A DNA stretch of 64,000 nucleotides. It comes from Chromatiales bacterium. GTDB lineage: Bacteria; Pseudomonadota; Gammaproteobacteria; Steroidobacterales; GCA-2729495. Shown in pieces: positions 36,433-47,902 of this stretch. The first letter of the stretch is position 1. Each line of letters starts with the position of its first letter. The DNA is taken from positions 1 to 64,000 of the forward strand of contig JAEUQA010000033.1 in assembly GCA_016789845.1 (NCBI GenBank), in the 5' to 3' direction. A program made the position numbers and the translations under genes. The notes beneath the pieces were generated by a model. That model saw only the letters and a program-made list of their open reading frames with translations. It was not told the origin of the DNA and searched no databases.

Positions 36433-37811
36433 ACGAGCAGAACCTCAGACCGCTCCTGCTGATCCTCTTCGTCGGCGTGCTCATGGGCGCGCTCGACCTG
36501 GCGATCATCGGCCCTGCTTTGCCGGCCATCCAGGCCGACCTGGGCCTCGACACCAGGGCGCTGGCCTGGATCTTCAACATCTACGTGCTCTTCCAGTTGA
36601 TGGGCACGCCGCTGATGGCCAAGTTTTCCGACCGCTACGGGCGGCGTTCCATCTACGTGCTGAACCTGGCGCTGTTCGGCCTCGGGTCGCTGATCCTTGC
36701 CGTCGCACCCTCCTTCGAAGTGCTGCTGGTCGGCCGGGCAGTCCAGGGACTCGGGGCGGGCGGGATCTTCCCGGTGGCGAGCGCCGTCATCGGCGACACC
36801 TTCCCGCCGGAGAAGCGGGGCCCGACGCTGGGCCTTCTCGGCGCGGTCTTCGGGATCGCTTTCCTGGTCGGGCCGATCCTGGGCGGCGTGCTGCTGCGCT
36901 TCTCCTGGCACTGGCTGTTCATCATCAACCTGCCCGTCGTCGTGGTGCTCATCTGGCAGGCCCTGCGCCTCCTGCCGGCCACCCGGGCCGCCGAGCCGAA
37001 GCCTTTCGATGCCACCGGCGCGCTGCTGTTGTCCATGGCCCTCGGCAGCCTGGCGATTGTCTTCACCGAGATGGATGCCAGCCGGCTGGTGGCCAGCCTC
37101 ACGTCGCTGCCGGTGGCCCCGTTCGCCGTGCTGGCCATCGTGCTGACGCCCCTTTTCTGGCGGGTGGAAAAGCGTGCCGCCGATCCGATCATCCCGCCCC
37201 GGCTGCTGGCGTCGTTGCAGATGCGCCTGACGGGCGCGATCGCCATCGGCACCGGAACGCTGGAGGCGGGCTCGGCGTTCTTTCCCGCGCTCGCCGTGGC
37301 GGCCCTCGGCGTCACCGACTACAACGCCAGCCTGCTGATGCTGCCCTCGGTGCTGGCCACGACGATCGGCGCGCCACTGGCCGGCCGGTTGCTCAACCGG
37401 ATGGGCTCGCGCCTCATCGTGCAGCTGGGCCTGGCCGGCGTGGCTATCGGCACCCTGATGTATGCCCTGCTGGACCTGACCCTCGCCCTGTTCATCATCG
37501 GCGGGGTCATCGGCGGGTTCGGCTTCTCGGCGCTGCTGGGCGCGCCCCTGCGCTACATCGTGCTCCACGAAGCGCAGCCGGCCGACCGGGGCACCGCCCA
37601 GGGCCTGCTGACCGTGTTCCTGGCGATTGGCCAGCTGTCCGGCGCGGCGGTCATCGGCGGCGTGGCGGCGTCCCGGGGCGGCGGGACCGAGGGCTACCAG
37701 CTGGCCCTGCTGGTCCTCGGCATCCTGACGGCCCTGCTGGTCGTGGCCGGCTTCGCGCTCAAGTCCCGGGCCATCGAGCAGGCCGAAGCAGCGGCGACCG
37801 CAACGGCCTAG
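36429..37811 (+). CDS. MFS transporter (DHA2/EmrB-QacA type)
   Basis: A 460-residue transporter with about 14 hydrophobic helices. Motif A appears as KFSDRYGRRSIYV and the drug/H+ antiporter motif as GAGGIFPVASAVIGDTFPPEKRG. It starts at GTG 36429, overlapping the chelatase-like gene by 4 bases, so it is coupled to it. It could export a small compound linked to the chelatase-like protein; the substrate is unknown. Confidence 0.87.
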   Translation: MNEQNLRPLLLILFVGVLMGALDLAIIGPALPAIQADLGLDTRALAWIFNIYVLFQLMGTPLMAKFSDRYGRRSIYVLNLALFGLGSLILAVAPSFEVLLVGRAVQGLGAGGIFPVASAVIGDTFPPEKRGPTLGLLGAVFGIAFLVGPILGGVLLRFSWHWLFIINLPVVVVLIWQALRLLPATRAAEPKPFDATGALLLSMALGSLAIVFTEMDASRLVASLTSLPVAPFAVLAIVLTPLFWRVEKRAADPIIPPRLLASLQMRLTGAIAIGTGTLEAGSAFFPALAVAALGVTDYNASLLMLPSVLATTIGAPLAGRLLNRMGSRLIVQLGLAGVAIGTLMYALLDLTLALFIIGGVIGGFGFSALLGAPLRYIVLHEAQPADRGTAQGLLTVFLAIGQLSGAAVIGGVAASRGGGTEGYQLALLVLGILTALLVVAGFALKSRAIEQAEAAATATA

Positions 37812-38380
37812 CGACGAATGCGCCTCGCCAGCCACGAGCCGGCGGCGGTGAGCAGTGCCAGCAGCATGGCGCCGTTGCTGGCCAGGCTGAAGCCCAGCTT
37901 GGCCTTCTTGGCCGCTACGAGCAGGACTGGCAGCCAGCCGACTTCGCCGGGGTACATGACGATGGCCGACAGGGCAGCCGCGTTCTCGAGCCAGTCGAAG
38001 GCCGTCGCCAGCATCAGCACGGGCAGCAGTTTGCGGGCCACCAGCGCCGCGTAGAGCCGGGGCGCGCCGTAGCGGAGGGCGAACGCCACGGTCGCGGTGA
38101 TGAAGAGGCCGGCGAAGAACGGAAACGCGTAGTCGATCAGCGTGAAGGCGTAGTAGAGCTCCCGGGCCTGCTCCGTGTAGCCGGCGATCTGGGGGTAGAC
38201 CTGGACGGCCTGCAGGCCATTCTGCAGGTCGAAGGGCGCCGCCCCGCCGGCGTAGTCCGGAAACCGCTCGCCAATCCGCATCAACGCCTGCAGTGAACCG
38301 ATGAACAGAAACAGCACGACGAGATACTGCCACCATGTCCTCGAGATCCGGATGGCGAGATCCTGCAGGCGTCCGAGCAT
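37808..38380 (-). CDS. Four-helix membrane protein of unknown function
   Basis: A 190-residue protein with four hydrophobic segments (YLVVLFLFIGSLQALM, LIDYAFPFFAGLFITATVAFAL, KLLPVLMLATAFDWLENAA, GAMLLALLTAAGSWL). No family is named with confidence. ATG 38380 follows GGGGGAAGGG. It converges with the MFS gene, sharing 4 bases at the stops. Confidence 0.65.
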   Translation of the reverse strand: MLGRLQDLAIRISRTWWQYLVVLFLFIGSLQALMRIGERFPDYAGGAAPFDLQNGLQAVQVYPQIAGYTEQARELYYAFTLIDYAFPFFAGLFITATVAFALRYGAPRLYAALVARKLLPVLMLATAFDWLENAAALSAIVMYPGEVGWLPVLLVAAKKAKLGFSLASNGAMLLALLTAAGSWLARRIRR

Positions 38381-38437
38381 GGCCCTTCCCCCGTTGATGC
38401 CTGGCAGCATGATGCCTGCCCGCGCGGAGCGCCTCAA

Positions 38438-38908
38438 TTGAACTACTGGCTGATGAAATCCGAGCCCTCGGTCTATGGCATCGATCACCTCCAGCGGGAC
38501 AAGCGCACGAGCTGGGGCGGCGTGCGCAACTACCAGGTCCGGAACATGTTCCGGGACGACTTTGCGCAGGGCGACCTGGCCTTCTTCTACCATTCCAGCT
38601 GCGACGAGCCGGGCATCGTCGGGACGATGAAGATTGCGGGCAAGGCTTACCCCGATCCCACCCAGTTCGACCCGGAGTCGGAATACTTCGATCCGCGGAG
38701 CAAGCGGGACTCGCCCTCCTGGCTGGCCGTCGACGTGCGGTTCGAGCGCCGGTTTCGCCAGCCGCTGCCGCTGGACGTGCTGCGTAGCCATCCCGGACTG
38801 GAGGGCCTGCTGATCCTCCGGCGCGGAAACCGGTTGTCGGTCACGCCGGTGACCGGGGCCGAAGCAGAGCTGATTCTCTCCCTCGCTGCCGAGAAAGGTG
38901 TCCCATGA
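38438..38908 (+). CDS. EVE domain protein
   Basis: A 156-residue protein of the EVE (thymocyte nuclear protein 1-like) family: NYWLMKSEPSVYGIDHL, then WGGVRNYQVRNMFRD and GDLAFFYHSSCDEPGIVG. The EVE fold belongs to the PUA-like group and binds modified bases in nucleic acids. The start is TTG 38438, since the protein opens with the conserved NYWLMKSEP. The end overlaps the next gene (ATGA). Confidence 0.92.
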   Translation: MNYWLMKSEPSVYGIDHLQRDKRTSWGGVRNYQVRNMFRDDFAQGDLAFFYHSSCDEPGIVGTMKIAGKAYPDPTQFDPESEYFDPRSKRDSPSWLAVDVRFERRFRQPLPLDVLRSHPGLEGLLILRRGNRLSVTPVTGAEAELILSLAAEKGVP

Positions 38909-41091
38909 AGCATTTCCCCGTACTGGTCCTGATGCTGGCGTGCGCTTGCCTGGTGCCGGCAGCCGGCAGGGCGGCGCCAGGCGACAGGATTGCGGTGCTC
39001 GTGACCCAGTGGGGTGAGGCCGAGGGCTTCGATCACGTTTATCGGCGGGATGTCACTGCCCGCACCTACGGCGAGCGCACCGAGACCCCGGGCCAGCCCT
39101 GCACCGACATGCACGTGGGAACGTTTCCCTTCCAGTCGCAGCTCGGCATGCTGCCCTTCGCGCTGGCTTTCCCGGTGCAGGGCCTGGAGGGGGCCTACGA
39201 CAGCCTCGGGTTCTACTACATGGACCACAAGAATGCGCGGTTCGTTTCGGTTATTGACCCCAACGTCACTGTCGCCTTCAAGGACCTGCCAGAAACCCCT
39301 GGCCTGGTCATCCCGGCTGTCGACTCCAAGAGCCGCACGCAGCGCTCGATCTGGGGCATCGATCCCCGCACGGGGTTCAACTACATCGGCATGGTCTGGC
39401 AGATCGGCGCGTCGGCCAGTGCGGGGCAGAAGGTCAATCCGCTTGCCTACCCCAACGGGATCCGGGATCTCGACGAGATCAGCTACGTCGCCGGCATCGC
39501 GGACATGCACATCCTCTATGACGACCTCACGCCACGCTTCTCCCCGGCGATCATCACGATGGAAAAGACGGTGAAGGGCGTGCTGAAAGAGCTGTTCGGC
39601 GCCCAGGTCGACGTGCGCGTCGGATCCTACGCGCCGACGGAGGGCATCAGCCCCGTGGAGGAGGACGTGGCCGTGGCCTTCGCGAAGGAGGGCTTCCGGA
39701 AGATGGTGATCGCGCGGGAGACCACCGACAACAACAACTACGCCAACAACTTCATGAGCCTCGGCTACGTGAGGAAGGGGCTGTGCAAGGCGGGCTTCGA
39801 GAACCAGATCGAGTTCCAGCAGGTCCGGCAGATCGGCCGCGCGCCAGAGTACAACTGGGCCCTCATGCAGACCCTGAAGCCGCACCTGGAGAACGTGCCA
39901 GCCGGGTCCGAGGTGACGATCCTCTATGCAACCTACGGTTTGCCCTGGCCCGGTGGCAATCCCACCGGCCCCTTCGCCCAGCCGCACCCCTGGGCCAAGG
40001 AGGTCTACCACGAGAATGCCTACAACAACTACGTGGCCTTCAAGCGCTACGCGGAAGACTGGTACGGCAAGCGCTGGAAGCTGAATTTCCATCACGCCGG
40101 AAAGTCGGGTGATCGCCGGCCGGACAGCTACTTTGGCTATGGAATGTACAAGCCCGACCTGCTCCAGGACTACGGGCTGTACAAGGAAGCAAAGGGCCAG
40201 GACCTCGCCCGGGAGAACCGCTTCATGACCCTCCGCGAGCAGGTGGATCTCGCCAAGACGGAGGGACGGAAGGAACTGGTGATCCTGCTCTCCCACTGGT
40301 ACGAGAACGGGCGTGATCCCATGCTGGCCATCCGCAACCTCCAGGATTTCCCGCTGAACTCCCGGGCGGACATCCGCAAGGGCAAGTACTGGAACGACTG
40401 GTGCGAGGTGGCGGGCGCGCCCACGCCCGTCGAATGCCAGGACGCCGGGCAGAAGAAGAAGCCCGGCTTCATCCACATCCAGTACAGCGAAGCCTTCGAC
40501 AAGGTCGCCAGGGAGGTCTCGATCGGCTACGCCCAGCGGCTTCGCGGCGGGGTCGAGAGGTTTGGCGTCCTGCCGGCGTCACTCAACGTGTCAGTTTCGG
40601 CGCGCGGGCCAGTGACGAGACTTGCCGGTGGCGAAGTCAGCGTGACCGAGGGAAAGCTGCGCGGTGCCCGTCTCCAGGTGGCGGCCGATGCCCACCCCGG
40701 CTGGCCCGAGGACTTCGACTGGAAGAAGAACGAGCTGTTCGTCGATCCCGCCGACAACTTCGTGAGTGCGTGGGACGACTTCGAGGCCTACATCGGCCAG
40801 CAGGACGTCTCACTGAAGCTGCTCGGCAGGAAGGCAAAGCTGGTCAGTGAGCCCGTCCTGGTGGGGCCGTACCGGACCATCGTCAACCGGCCCGCAACCA
40901 TCACGCTGCCGTTCAAGGACGGGAAGGTGCGGCCGGACGCCCGGCCCTGGATCTACAATGACGCGACTGGCGACTGGGATCCCGTCTACCTGCCTGCCGG
41001 CAGCCAGCCGGTGCGCTATGACGCGGCGGCGGGCACGGCGTCCTTCGACGTGCAGGTCTTCGGCGTCTTCGCGCTGGCAGTGCCGCGGTAG
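38905..41091 (+). CDS. Large secreted ferrochelatase/CbiK-like protein
   Basis: A 728-residue exported protein (signal peptide LVLMLACACLVPAAGRA). It opens with DRIAVLVTQWGEAEGF, and later has TILYATYGLPWPGG, similar in place to the SAHGLP loop of ferrochelatases, and ELVILLSHWYENGRDPM. This suggests chelatase-fold repeats, although the ferrochelatase His is Tyr in that loop. The last 180 residues look like a separate beta domain. Similarity is weak and the activity is uncertain. ATG overlaps the EVE stop; the TAG stop is in a REP element. Confidence 0.5.
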   Translation: MKHFPVLVLMLACACLVPAAGRAAPGDRIAVLVTQWGEAEGFDHVYRRDVTARTYGERTETPGQPCTDMHVGTFPFQSQLGMLPFALAFPVQGLEGAYDSLGFYYMDHKNARFVSVIDPNVTVAFKDLPETPGLVIPAVDSKSRTQRSIWGIDPRTGFNYIGMVWQIGASASAGQKVNPLAYPNGIRDLDEISYVAGIADMHILYDDLTPRFSPAIITMEKTVKGVLKELFGAQVDVRVGSYAPTEGISPVEEDVAVAFAKEGFRKMVIARETTDNNNYANNFMSLGYVRKGLCKAGFENQIEFQQVRQIGRAPEYNWALMQTLKPHLENVPAGSEVTILYATYGLPWPGGNPTGPFAQPHPWAKEVYHENAYNNYVAFKRYAEDWYGKRWKLNFHHAGKSGDRRPDSYFGYGMYKPDLLQDYGLYKEAKGQDLARENRFMTLREQVDLAKTEGRKELVILLSHWYENGRDPMLAIRNLQDFPLNSRADIRKGKYWNDWCEVAGAPTPVECQDAGQKKKPGFIHIQYSEAFDKVAREVSIGYAQRLRGGVERFGVLPASLNVSVSARGPVTRLAGGEVSVTEGKLRGARLQVAADAHPGWPEDFDWKKNELFVDPADNFVSAWDDFEAYIGQQDVSLKLLGRKAKLVSEPVLVGPYRTIVNRPATITLPFKDGKVRPDARPWIYNDATGDWDPVYLPAGSQPVRYDAAAGTASFDVQVFGVFALAVPR

Positions 41092-41242
41092 GAGCGGCTT
41101 CAGCCGCGACCCGTCGCTCTCCGTACTCCGTAGCCGCGGAAGGCACTCCGTAGCCCGCGGCATCCCGGGCGGGGTCTTCGGCCGCTGCCCGCGGGATGCA
41201 CCTCGGATCCCAAGCCGGGGTCGTGCCTGAAGGCGCTCCTAC
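41088..41242. repeat. Composite REP-like element between two gene ends
   Basis: Left end GTAGGAGCGGCTTCAGCC + GCGACCCG; right end GTGCCTGAAGGCGCTCCTAC. Inside are a repeated ACTCCGTAGCC (about 41125 and 41147) and an imperfect stem (GCATCCCGGGC with GCCCGCGGGATGC). The left TAG (41089-41091) ends the plus-strand chelatase-like gene and the right CTA (41239-41241) ends the minus-strand XRE gene. Confidence 0.8.
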
Positions 41243-42795
41243 ATCTCGTCGAGGATTTCCTGGCGGACGTCGGCGATTTCGGCGGCGCGGGACGCCGGGC
41301 TGGTGGTGTTGCACCGGGGCGTGCGGGGGCAGGCGCTGCTGCGCGGGCAGATCACGCTGGCCGGTGATTCCAGGGCCTCGCTGACCCACTCGATGTTCAG
41401 TACCCGGCCGACCGCGCGAATGGCGCTGGCGGCATCCCTGGGCACGGGAGCCTGGCCCGCGTGCCGCCGGCAGGCCTGGCCGATGGTGGTGACTATTTCC
41501 TCCGGATCGATCCCCTGGGATTCCAGGGCCGGGAGCAGGTCCACGCCCACCGAGAGCACGTGGGGATTGCCGGCCATGTCCTTCGTGCGCACCGAGTGAC
41601 AGCAGTAGAGCAGCGACCGCTCGCCGTCGATCAGCACCGAGATCTGGGACGCCGGTTGCGACGTGCGCGCCTGCTCCAGCATCCGGAACACGGCCCAGCG
41701 CGGGCAGGGATCCGACACCATGGCGAGGTTGCCCCAGGGCAGCGGGATGCCGTTGCCCCGGTAGACGGCCCGCAGGAAACCGGGAGGGTAGGCGTCGAAG
41801 AAGTGCCAGTGGCGGTAGGGCGACACCGCCGTCATCCGCCGCATGATCACGGCGGGCGTGAGTTCGAGGCGGCTCCCGGCCTCCACCCGGTAGTTCTCCC
41901 GGGCCAGGAACCGCCGGAAGGGCCGTTTCGGGCAGAGAAGCGCGCCCGCGAAGAAGCTGCACTCGAAATCCCGCCAGGCAAACAGCACGTCCTGGGCATT
42001 CATGCCGCCGGTGTTCTGCTCGGCGCCGGTCGGGCTGCCACCCATCTCGCCCCCCGTTGCATGGGCGGATTTCAGGCCGTCCCCCCCGTGCAGCACCTTG
42101 TGCGCCAGGTGCGATGCCAGGTCGAACTTCAGCCGCGCCGGATCCTTCTGCAGCTGCCTGTTCATGTAGATGGTGGACGGTGACTCGAAGAAGGAGCGCA
42201 CCATGCTGCGCACTTCGCGATCGTTGTCCCGGGCCAGCAGCGGCTTCCTGTCGAACCACTGGATCTCCACGCCGTGGCGCTTGCACAGGCGCAGCAGGTC
42301 GTCGACACCCAGCGGGAAGCGGCGGTCGCCGACTTCCTCGGCCGAGCGCTCCAGGTCGGGGAAGTCATTCCGGGACATCTCCTGGTAGGAGCGGATCAGC
42401 AGGTGGGCGAACTGGCGGCCGGTGGTCCCCGTCTGGGCCAGCAGTTCCGGTATCGCGGCCTCCAGGAGCTCCCGCGAGAACAGGAAGCCGGGCTCCAGGG
42501 GAATGCGCGCCGCCCCGCCCCGGCCGTTGCCCCGGGGCGCCGACTCCACCTCCGGGTTCTCGTCGAGGAACCACCGGGCGTCCTTCTGGAAGACGGCGGC
42601 CAGGAGGTCCAGCAACGCCGCCGAGGGTATCCGTTGGCCCGTCTCGATCATGCTGAGGTAGGACACCGACGGCGCCACGCCGGCATCCAGCTGGATGCAG
42701 CGGGCGGAAAGGTCCTGCAGGGTCAGGTCGTTGCGCTTCCGGAGGTTGCGGATCTTGGCGCCCAGGAAATGACTCTTGCGGAGTAGGCCTGACAT
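41239..42795 (-). CDS. XRE-family regulator of fatty-acid/glyoxylate metabolism (ScfR/RamB-like)
   Basis: A 518-residue regulator: N-terminal Cro/XRE helix-turn-helix (LGAKIRNLRKRNDLTLQDLSARC...PSVSYLSMIETGQRIPS), a middle IrrE-like region (LASHLAHKVLHG, where the HExxH zinc motif is incomplete) and a C-terminal short-chain acyl-CoA regulator domain with several Cys. Relatives (ScfR, RamB) control glyoxylate and fatty-acid genes. ATG 42795 starts MSGLLRKSHFLG. It is divergent from aceB across an 83-bp gap with three direct repeats. The stop is in a REP end. Confidence 0.88.
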   Translation of the reverse strand: MSGLLRKSHFLGAKIRNLRKRNDLTLQDLSARCIQLDAGVAPSVSYLSMIETGQRIPSAALLDLLAAVFQKDARWFLDENPEVESAPRGNGRGGAARIPLEPGFLFSRELLEAAIPELLAQTGTTGRQFAHLLIRSYQEMSRNDFPDLERSAEEVGDRRFPLGVDDLLRLCKRHGVEIQWFDRKPLLARDNDREVRSMVRSFFESPSTIYMNRQLQKDPARLKFDLASHLAHKVLHGGDGLKSAHATGGEMGGSPTGAEQNTGGMNAQDVLFAWRDFECSFFAGALLCPKRPFRRFLARENYRVEAGSRLELTPAVIMRRMTAVSPYRHWHFFDAYPPGFLRAVYRGNGIPLPWGNLAMVSDPCPRWAVFRMLEQARTSQPASQISVLIDGERSLLYCCHSVRTKDMAGNPHVLSVGVDLLPALESQGIDPEEIVTTIGQACRRHAGQAPVPRDAASAIRAVGRVLNIEWVSEALESPASVICPRSSACPRTPRCNTTSPASRAAEIADVRQEILDEM

Positions 42796-42812
42796 AAGCG
42801 GGGAATACGCCG

Positions 42813-42850
42813 TGTGAAATTTACAATGTGAAATTTCTACTGTGAAATTT
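42813..42850. promoter_or_regulatory. Three TGTGAAATTT direct repeats, 14-bp period
   Basis: TGTGAAATTT occurs at 42813-42822, 42827-42836 and 42841-42850, exactly 14 bases apart. The array lies in the short AT-rich gap between the XRE regulator and aceB. It is the natural candidate operator for the XRE protein, controlling both itself and aceBAK. Confidence 0.75.
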
Positions 42851-42878
42851 CTCGATATTTTTATCGTAGAGTCCACGG

Positions 42879-44501
<1,623 letters not shown>

Positions 44502-44532
44502 CATCCACGACGACGCAAACGGAAGCAGCCCC

Positions 44533-45834
44533 ATGACCACGAGCAGCACCACTGCCAGCGATGCCCAGCAACTCCAGAGGGAATGGACGGACAATCCACG
44601 CTGGAAAGGCATCACCCGGCCCTATTCGGCCAGGGACGTGGTGCGCCTGCGCGGCTCCGTCCGCATCGAGTACAGCCTCGCGCGGCTGGGTGCCGAGAAG
44701 TTCTGGAGCCTGCTGCACACGGAGAAGGTCGTGTCGGCGCTGGGCGCACTCACCGGCAACCAGGCCGTGGAGGAAGTGCAGGCGGGCCTCAAGGCCATCT
44801 ACTGCTCGGGCTGGCAGGTGGCCGGCGACGGCAACAGCAGCGGCGAGATGTATCCCGACCAGAGCCTTTATGCCGTGGACTCGGTGCCGAAGATGGTCGA
44901 GCGCATCAACAACGCGTTGCTGCGTACCGACCAGATCCACCACATGGAAGGCGACTCGAAGATCGACTGGCTCGCGCCGATCATCGCGGATGCGGAGGCC
45001 GGGTTTGGCGGCAACCTGAACGCCTTCGAGCTGATGAAGGCCATGATCCGCGCCGGCGCCGCCGGCGTGCACTTCGAGGACCAGCTGTCCTCGGCCAAGA
45101 AGTGTGGCCACATGGGCGGCAAGGTGCTGGTCCCCACCCAGGACGCCATCAACAAGCTCGTGGCAGCCCGCCTCGCCGCCGACGTGATGGGCGTGCCCAC
45201 AGTGCTCATCGCCCGCACGGACGCGGACGCGGCCAACCTGCTGCAGGCGGACTACGACGAGCGGGACCGCAAGTTCCTGACGGGCAGCCGCACCAGCGAC
45301 GGGTTCTTCGAGGTGCGTGCCGGGCTCGACCAGGCCATCGACCGCGGCCTGTCCTACGCGCCCTATGCCGACCTGCTCTGGTGCGAGACTTCCAAGCCCG
45401 ACCTGGCCCAGGCGGAGCGCTTCGCCAAGGCGATCCACGCGAAGTTCCCGGGCAAGCTGCTGTCCTACAACTGCTCGCCGTCCTTCAACTGGAAGGCCAA
45501 CCTGCCCGCCGAGAAGCTGAAGGAGTTCCGGGAGCAGCTGGCGGCCATGGGCTACCGCTATCAGTTCATCACGCTGGCCGGCTGGCATGCCCTGAACCTG
45601 TCCATGTTCGAGCTGGCCCGGGCCTACAAACAGACCGGCATGCACGCCTACTCGGAACTGCAGGAGCGGGAGTTTGCCAACGAGAAGCACGGCTTCCGGG
45701 CGGCGAAGCACCAGGCCTTCGTCGGCACCGGTTACTTCGACGCGGTGCAGACCGTGATCTCGGGAGACACCTCGACCACGGCCATGAAGGGCAGCACCGA
45801 GGCCGAGCAGTTCCATGGCGCCGCGGGCCACTAG
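44533..45834 (+). CDS. aceA: Isocitrate lyase
   Basis: A 433-residue isocitrate lyase with the catalytic motif [11 protein letters not shown] (KKCGH) and [12 protein letters not shown]. It cleaves isocitrate to glyoxylate and succinate. GGAAGC precedes ATG 44533. Second gene of the aceBAK operon. Confidence 0.97.
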   Translation: MTTSSTTASDAQQLQREWTDNPRWKGITRPYSARDVVRLRGSVRIEYSLARLGAEKFWSLLHTEKVVSALGALTGNQAVEEVQAGLKAIYCSGWQVAGDGNSSGEMYPDQSLYAVDSVPKMVERINNALLRTDQIHHMEGDSKIDWLAPIIADAEAGFGGNLNAFELMKAMIRAGAAGVHFEDQLSSAKKCGHMGGKVLVPTQDAINKLVAARLAADVMGVPTVLIARTDADAANLLQADYDERDRKFLTGSRTSDGFFEVRAGLDQAIDRGLSYAPYADLLWCETSKPDLAQAERFAKAIHAKFPGKLLSYNCSPSFNWKANLPAEKLKEFREQLAAMGYRYQFITLAGWHALNLSMFELARAYKQTGMHAYSELQEREFANEKHGFRAAKHQAFVGTGYFDAVQTVISGDTSTTAMKGSTEAEQFHGAAGH

Positions 45835-45857
45835 GCCGCTCAACCCGGGCCTGCGCC

Positions 45858-47618
45858 ATGGACGGCGGTAGCCCCGCCGCCATGGTGCAGGAACTCGCCC
45901 GCCGGACCGCGGCCGGCATCTTCGCCGCCTTCGAGGACTACAACCACGCCTTCCGGGCCATCACGCGCCGCGCCGAGCGGCGCTTCGTGGAGCGTGAGTG
46001 GCAGCTCGGCCAGCGGGATGCCGTGGAGCGCATCGAGCTCTACGACCGCCGCGTCGAGAAGTGCCTGGCCGACCTGGTGGGACACCTGGGCCGGCACATC
46101 GCCGAGGAGTCCATGTGGCGGGAGATCAAGGCCGAGTTCGCGAGCCTGATCGCCACCTGCCCCGACCGCAAGTTCGACGCAACCTTCTTCAACTCGCTCA
46201 CCCGCAAGGTCTTCAAGACCGTCGGCGTGAACCGGGACGTGGAGTTCGCCACCGTTGCCGACGAGGAGGGCGAGAGCCAGGCCCCTCCGCGGCCGGGCGA
46301 CCTGCCGGTCCGCGCGGCCACGCCGGGCCTCGACCTGCTGCCCGCGGTCGAGTACCTCCTGGCGGGAGCACCCTGGTCACGGCACTACGCGGACGCCGCG
46401 GCCTCGGCCCGCTTCGTTGCCGAGGAGATCACGGCCGTGGTCAAGGCCCGATCACTGGCGCCGGCCGGACTGCAGCTCGAGGTTCTCCAGACGGTTTTCT
46501 ACCGGTCCACCCGCGCCTTCCTGGTGGGCAAGGTGACGGGCGAGGGCTGGACCCTGCCGCTGGTCATCGCCTTCGCCCACCCCGACAGCGGCATCGTGGC
46601 CGACGCCGTGATGATGTCGGAATACGAGGTGCGGCCACTGTTCGGCTTCTCGCGGTCCTATTTCCACGCGGACCTGCCTGCCGTGGAACCCGCCATCAAG
46701 TACCTGACCGCCATCATGCCGGGCAAGCCGGTGGACGAGATCTACACCGTGCTCGGCCGGGCCAAGCAGGGCAAGACCGAGCGCTACCGCAGCCTGTTCC
46801 GCCACCTCACCCGCTCCACGGATTCCTTCGTGCACGCGGAGGGGATCCGCGGCATGGTGATGATCGTCTTCACGCTCTACTCGTCGGAACTCGTCTTCAA
46901 GGTTATTCGCGACCGCTTCGCGGAGCCCAAGACCGCGTCCCGGGAAGAGGTGATGCAGAAGTACCAGTTCGTCTTCCAGCACGACCGGGTGGGCAGGCTG
47001 GTGGATGCCCAGGAATTCCGGCAGCTGCGCTTTCCGAAGGCCCGGTTCTCGCCGGAACTGCTCGAGGAACTGCTCACGTCCGCCGCTGCGACCTGCCGGC
47101 TCGAGGGCGACGACCTGATCATCGGCCACTGCTACATGGAGCGGCGCATGAAGCCGCTGGATGTCTTCCTGCGCGAGGCCAGCCCTGACGCGGCGCGCCG
47201 GGCCATCCGCGACTACGGGCAGGCGATCCGGGACCTGGCGCTCAGCAACGTCTTTCCCGGCGACCTGCTGCTGAAGAACTTCGGCGTGTCACGGCACGGC
47301 CGCGTGGTCTTCTACGACTACGACGAACTGTGCCTGGTCACGGAGTGCACCTTTCGCGACCTGCCCGCGGCCAGGGACGACGAGGACGAGATGCGCTCCG
47401 AGCCCTGGTTCTTCGTCGGCCCGACCGACGTGTTTCCCGAGCAGTTCCTGGAATTCCTGGGGCTCCGGGGCGAGCTGCGCGACGAATTCGTCCGCCATCA
47501 TGCGGAACTGCTGACTGCAGACTACTGGCGGAAGCTGAAGGCCTGCCACCTGGCGGAGCGGCACCTGGAGGTGGTGCCGTACACGCGGCGGCGGGCAGCC
47601 CTGTCGCTGCCGGATTGA
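45858..47618 (+). CDS. aceK: Isocitrate dehydrogenase kinase/phosphatase
   Basis: A 586-residue AceK, slightly longer than the E. coli protein. It switches isocitrate dehydrogenase by phosphorylation and so sends isocitrate into the glyoxylate shunt. Seen: the regulatory N-terminal helices, YRSTRAFLVGKV (nucleotide site), VFQHDRVGRLVDAQEF, and the active-site region NVFPGDLLLKNFGVSRHGRVVFYDYDE. ATG 45858 lies 23 bases behind aceA. Confidence 0.96.
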   Translation: MDGGSPAAMVQELARRTAAGIFAAFEDYNHAFRAITRRAERRFVEREWQLGQRDAVERIELYDRRVEKCLADLVGHLGRHIAEESMWREIKAEFASLIATCPDRKFDATFFNSLTRKVFKTVGVNRDVEFATVADEEGESQAPPRPGDLPVRAATPGLDLLPAVEYLLAGAPWSRHYADAAASARFVAEEITAVVKARSLAPAGLQLEVLQTVFYRSTRAFLVGKVTGEGWTLPLVIAFAHPDSGIVADAVMMSEYEVRPLFGFSRSYFHADLPAVEPAIKYLTAIMPGKPVDEIYTVLGRAKQGKTERYRSLFRHLTRSTDSFVHAEGIRGMVMIVFTLYSSELVFKVIRDRFAEPKTASREEVMQKYQFVFQHDRVGRLVDAQEFRQLRFPKARFSPELLEELLTSAAATCRLEGDDLIIGHCYMERRMKPLDVFLREASPDAARRAIRDYGQAIRDLALSNVFPGDLLLKNFGVSRHGRVVFYDYDELCLVTECTFRDLPAARDDEDEMRSEPWFFVGPTDVFPEQFLEFLGLRGELRDEFVRHHAELLTADYWRKLKACHLAERHLEVVPYTRRRAALSLPD

Positions 47619-47902
47619 GCCAACCCGGATAAACGTCAGCGTAGTCGCACTCCGGGGGTCGGTCTCAGAGCCTGACATGACGATCTCCGCCGGATTCGTG
47701 ACTGGCGCGGCGTCTCGGGGCCGGACCAGATCCGGGAGCAGGTCGGCGCTCTCCGCGATCATGAGGCGTGCTGTTTTACGCCTGGCCATTATGTTGAGCG
47801 GGCATCGCGCCCGGAGCTTTGCCTGGGCTACGCTTTCCCGCAGCGCAGCCAATTGTGGGCAGGCCGTAGCCAGTCAACCAGGCCTACCGTGAAAGGTCGT
47901 GA

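Noticed and set aside
41118..41160. Repeated ACTCCGTAGCC as target-site duplication of an insertion sequence
   Set aside because: There is no transposase and no terminal inverted repeat of IS type; it is part of the composite REP element.
47677..47892. 71-codon open frame between aceK and the HAF-repeat gene
   Set aside because: No ribosome site, no recognisable motif and a biased Arg/Ser/Ala composition; the 284-base gap shows no other convincing feature.
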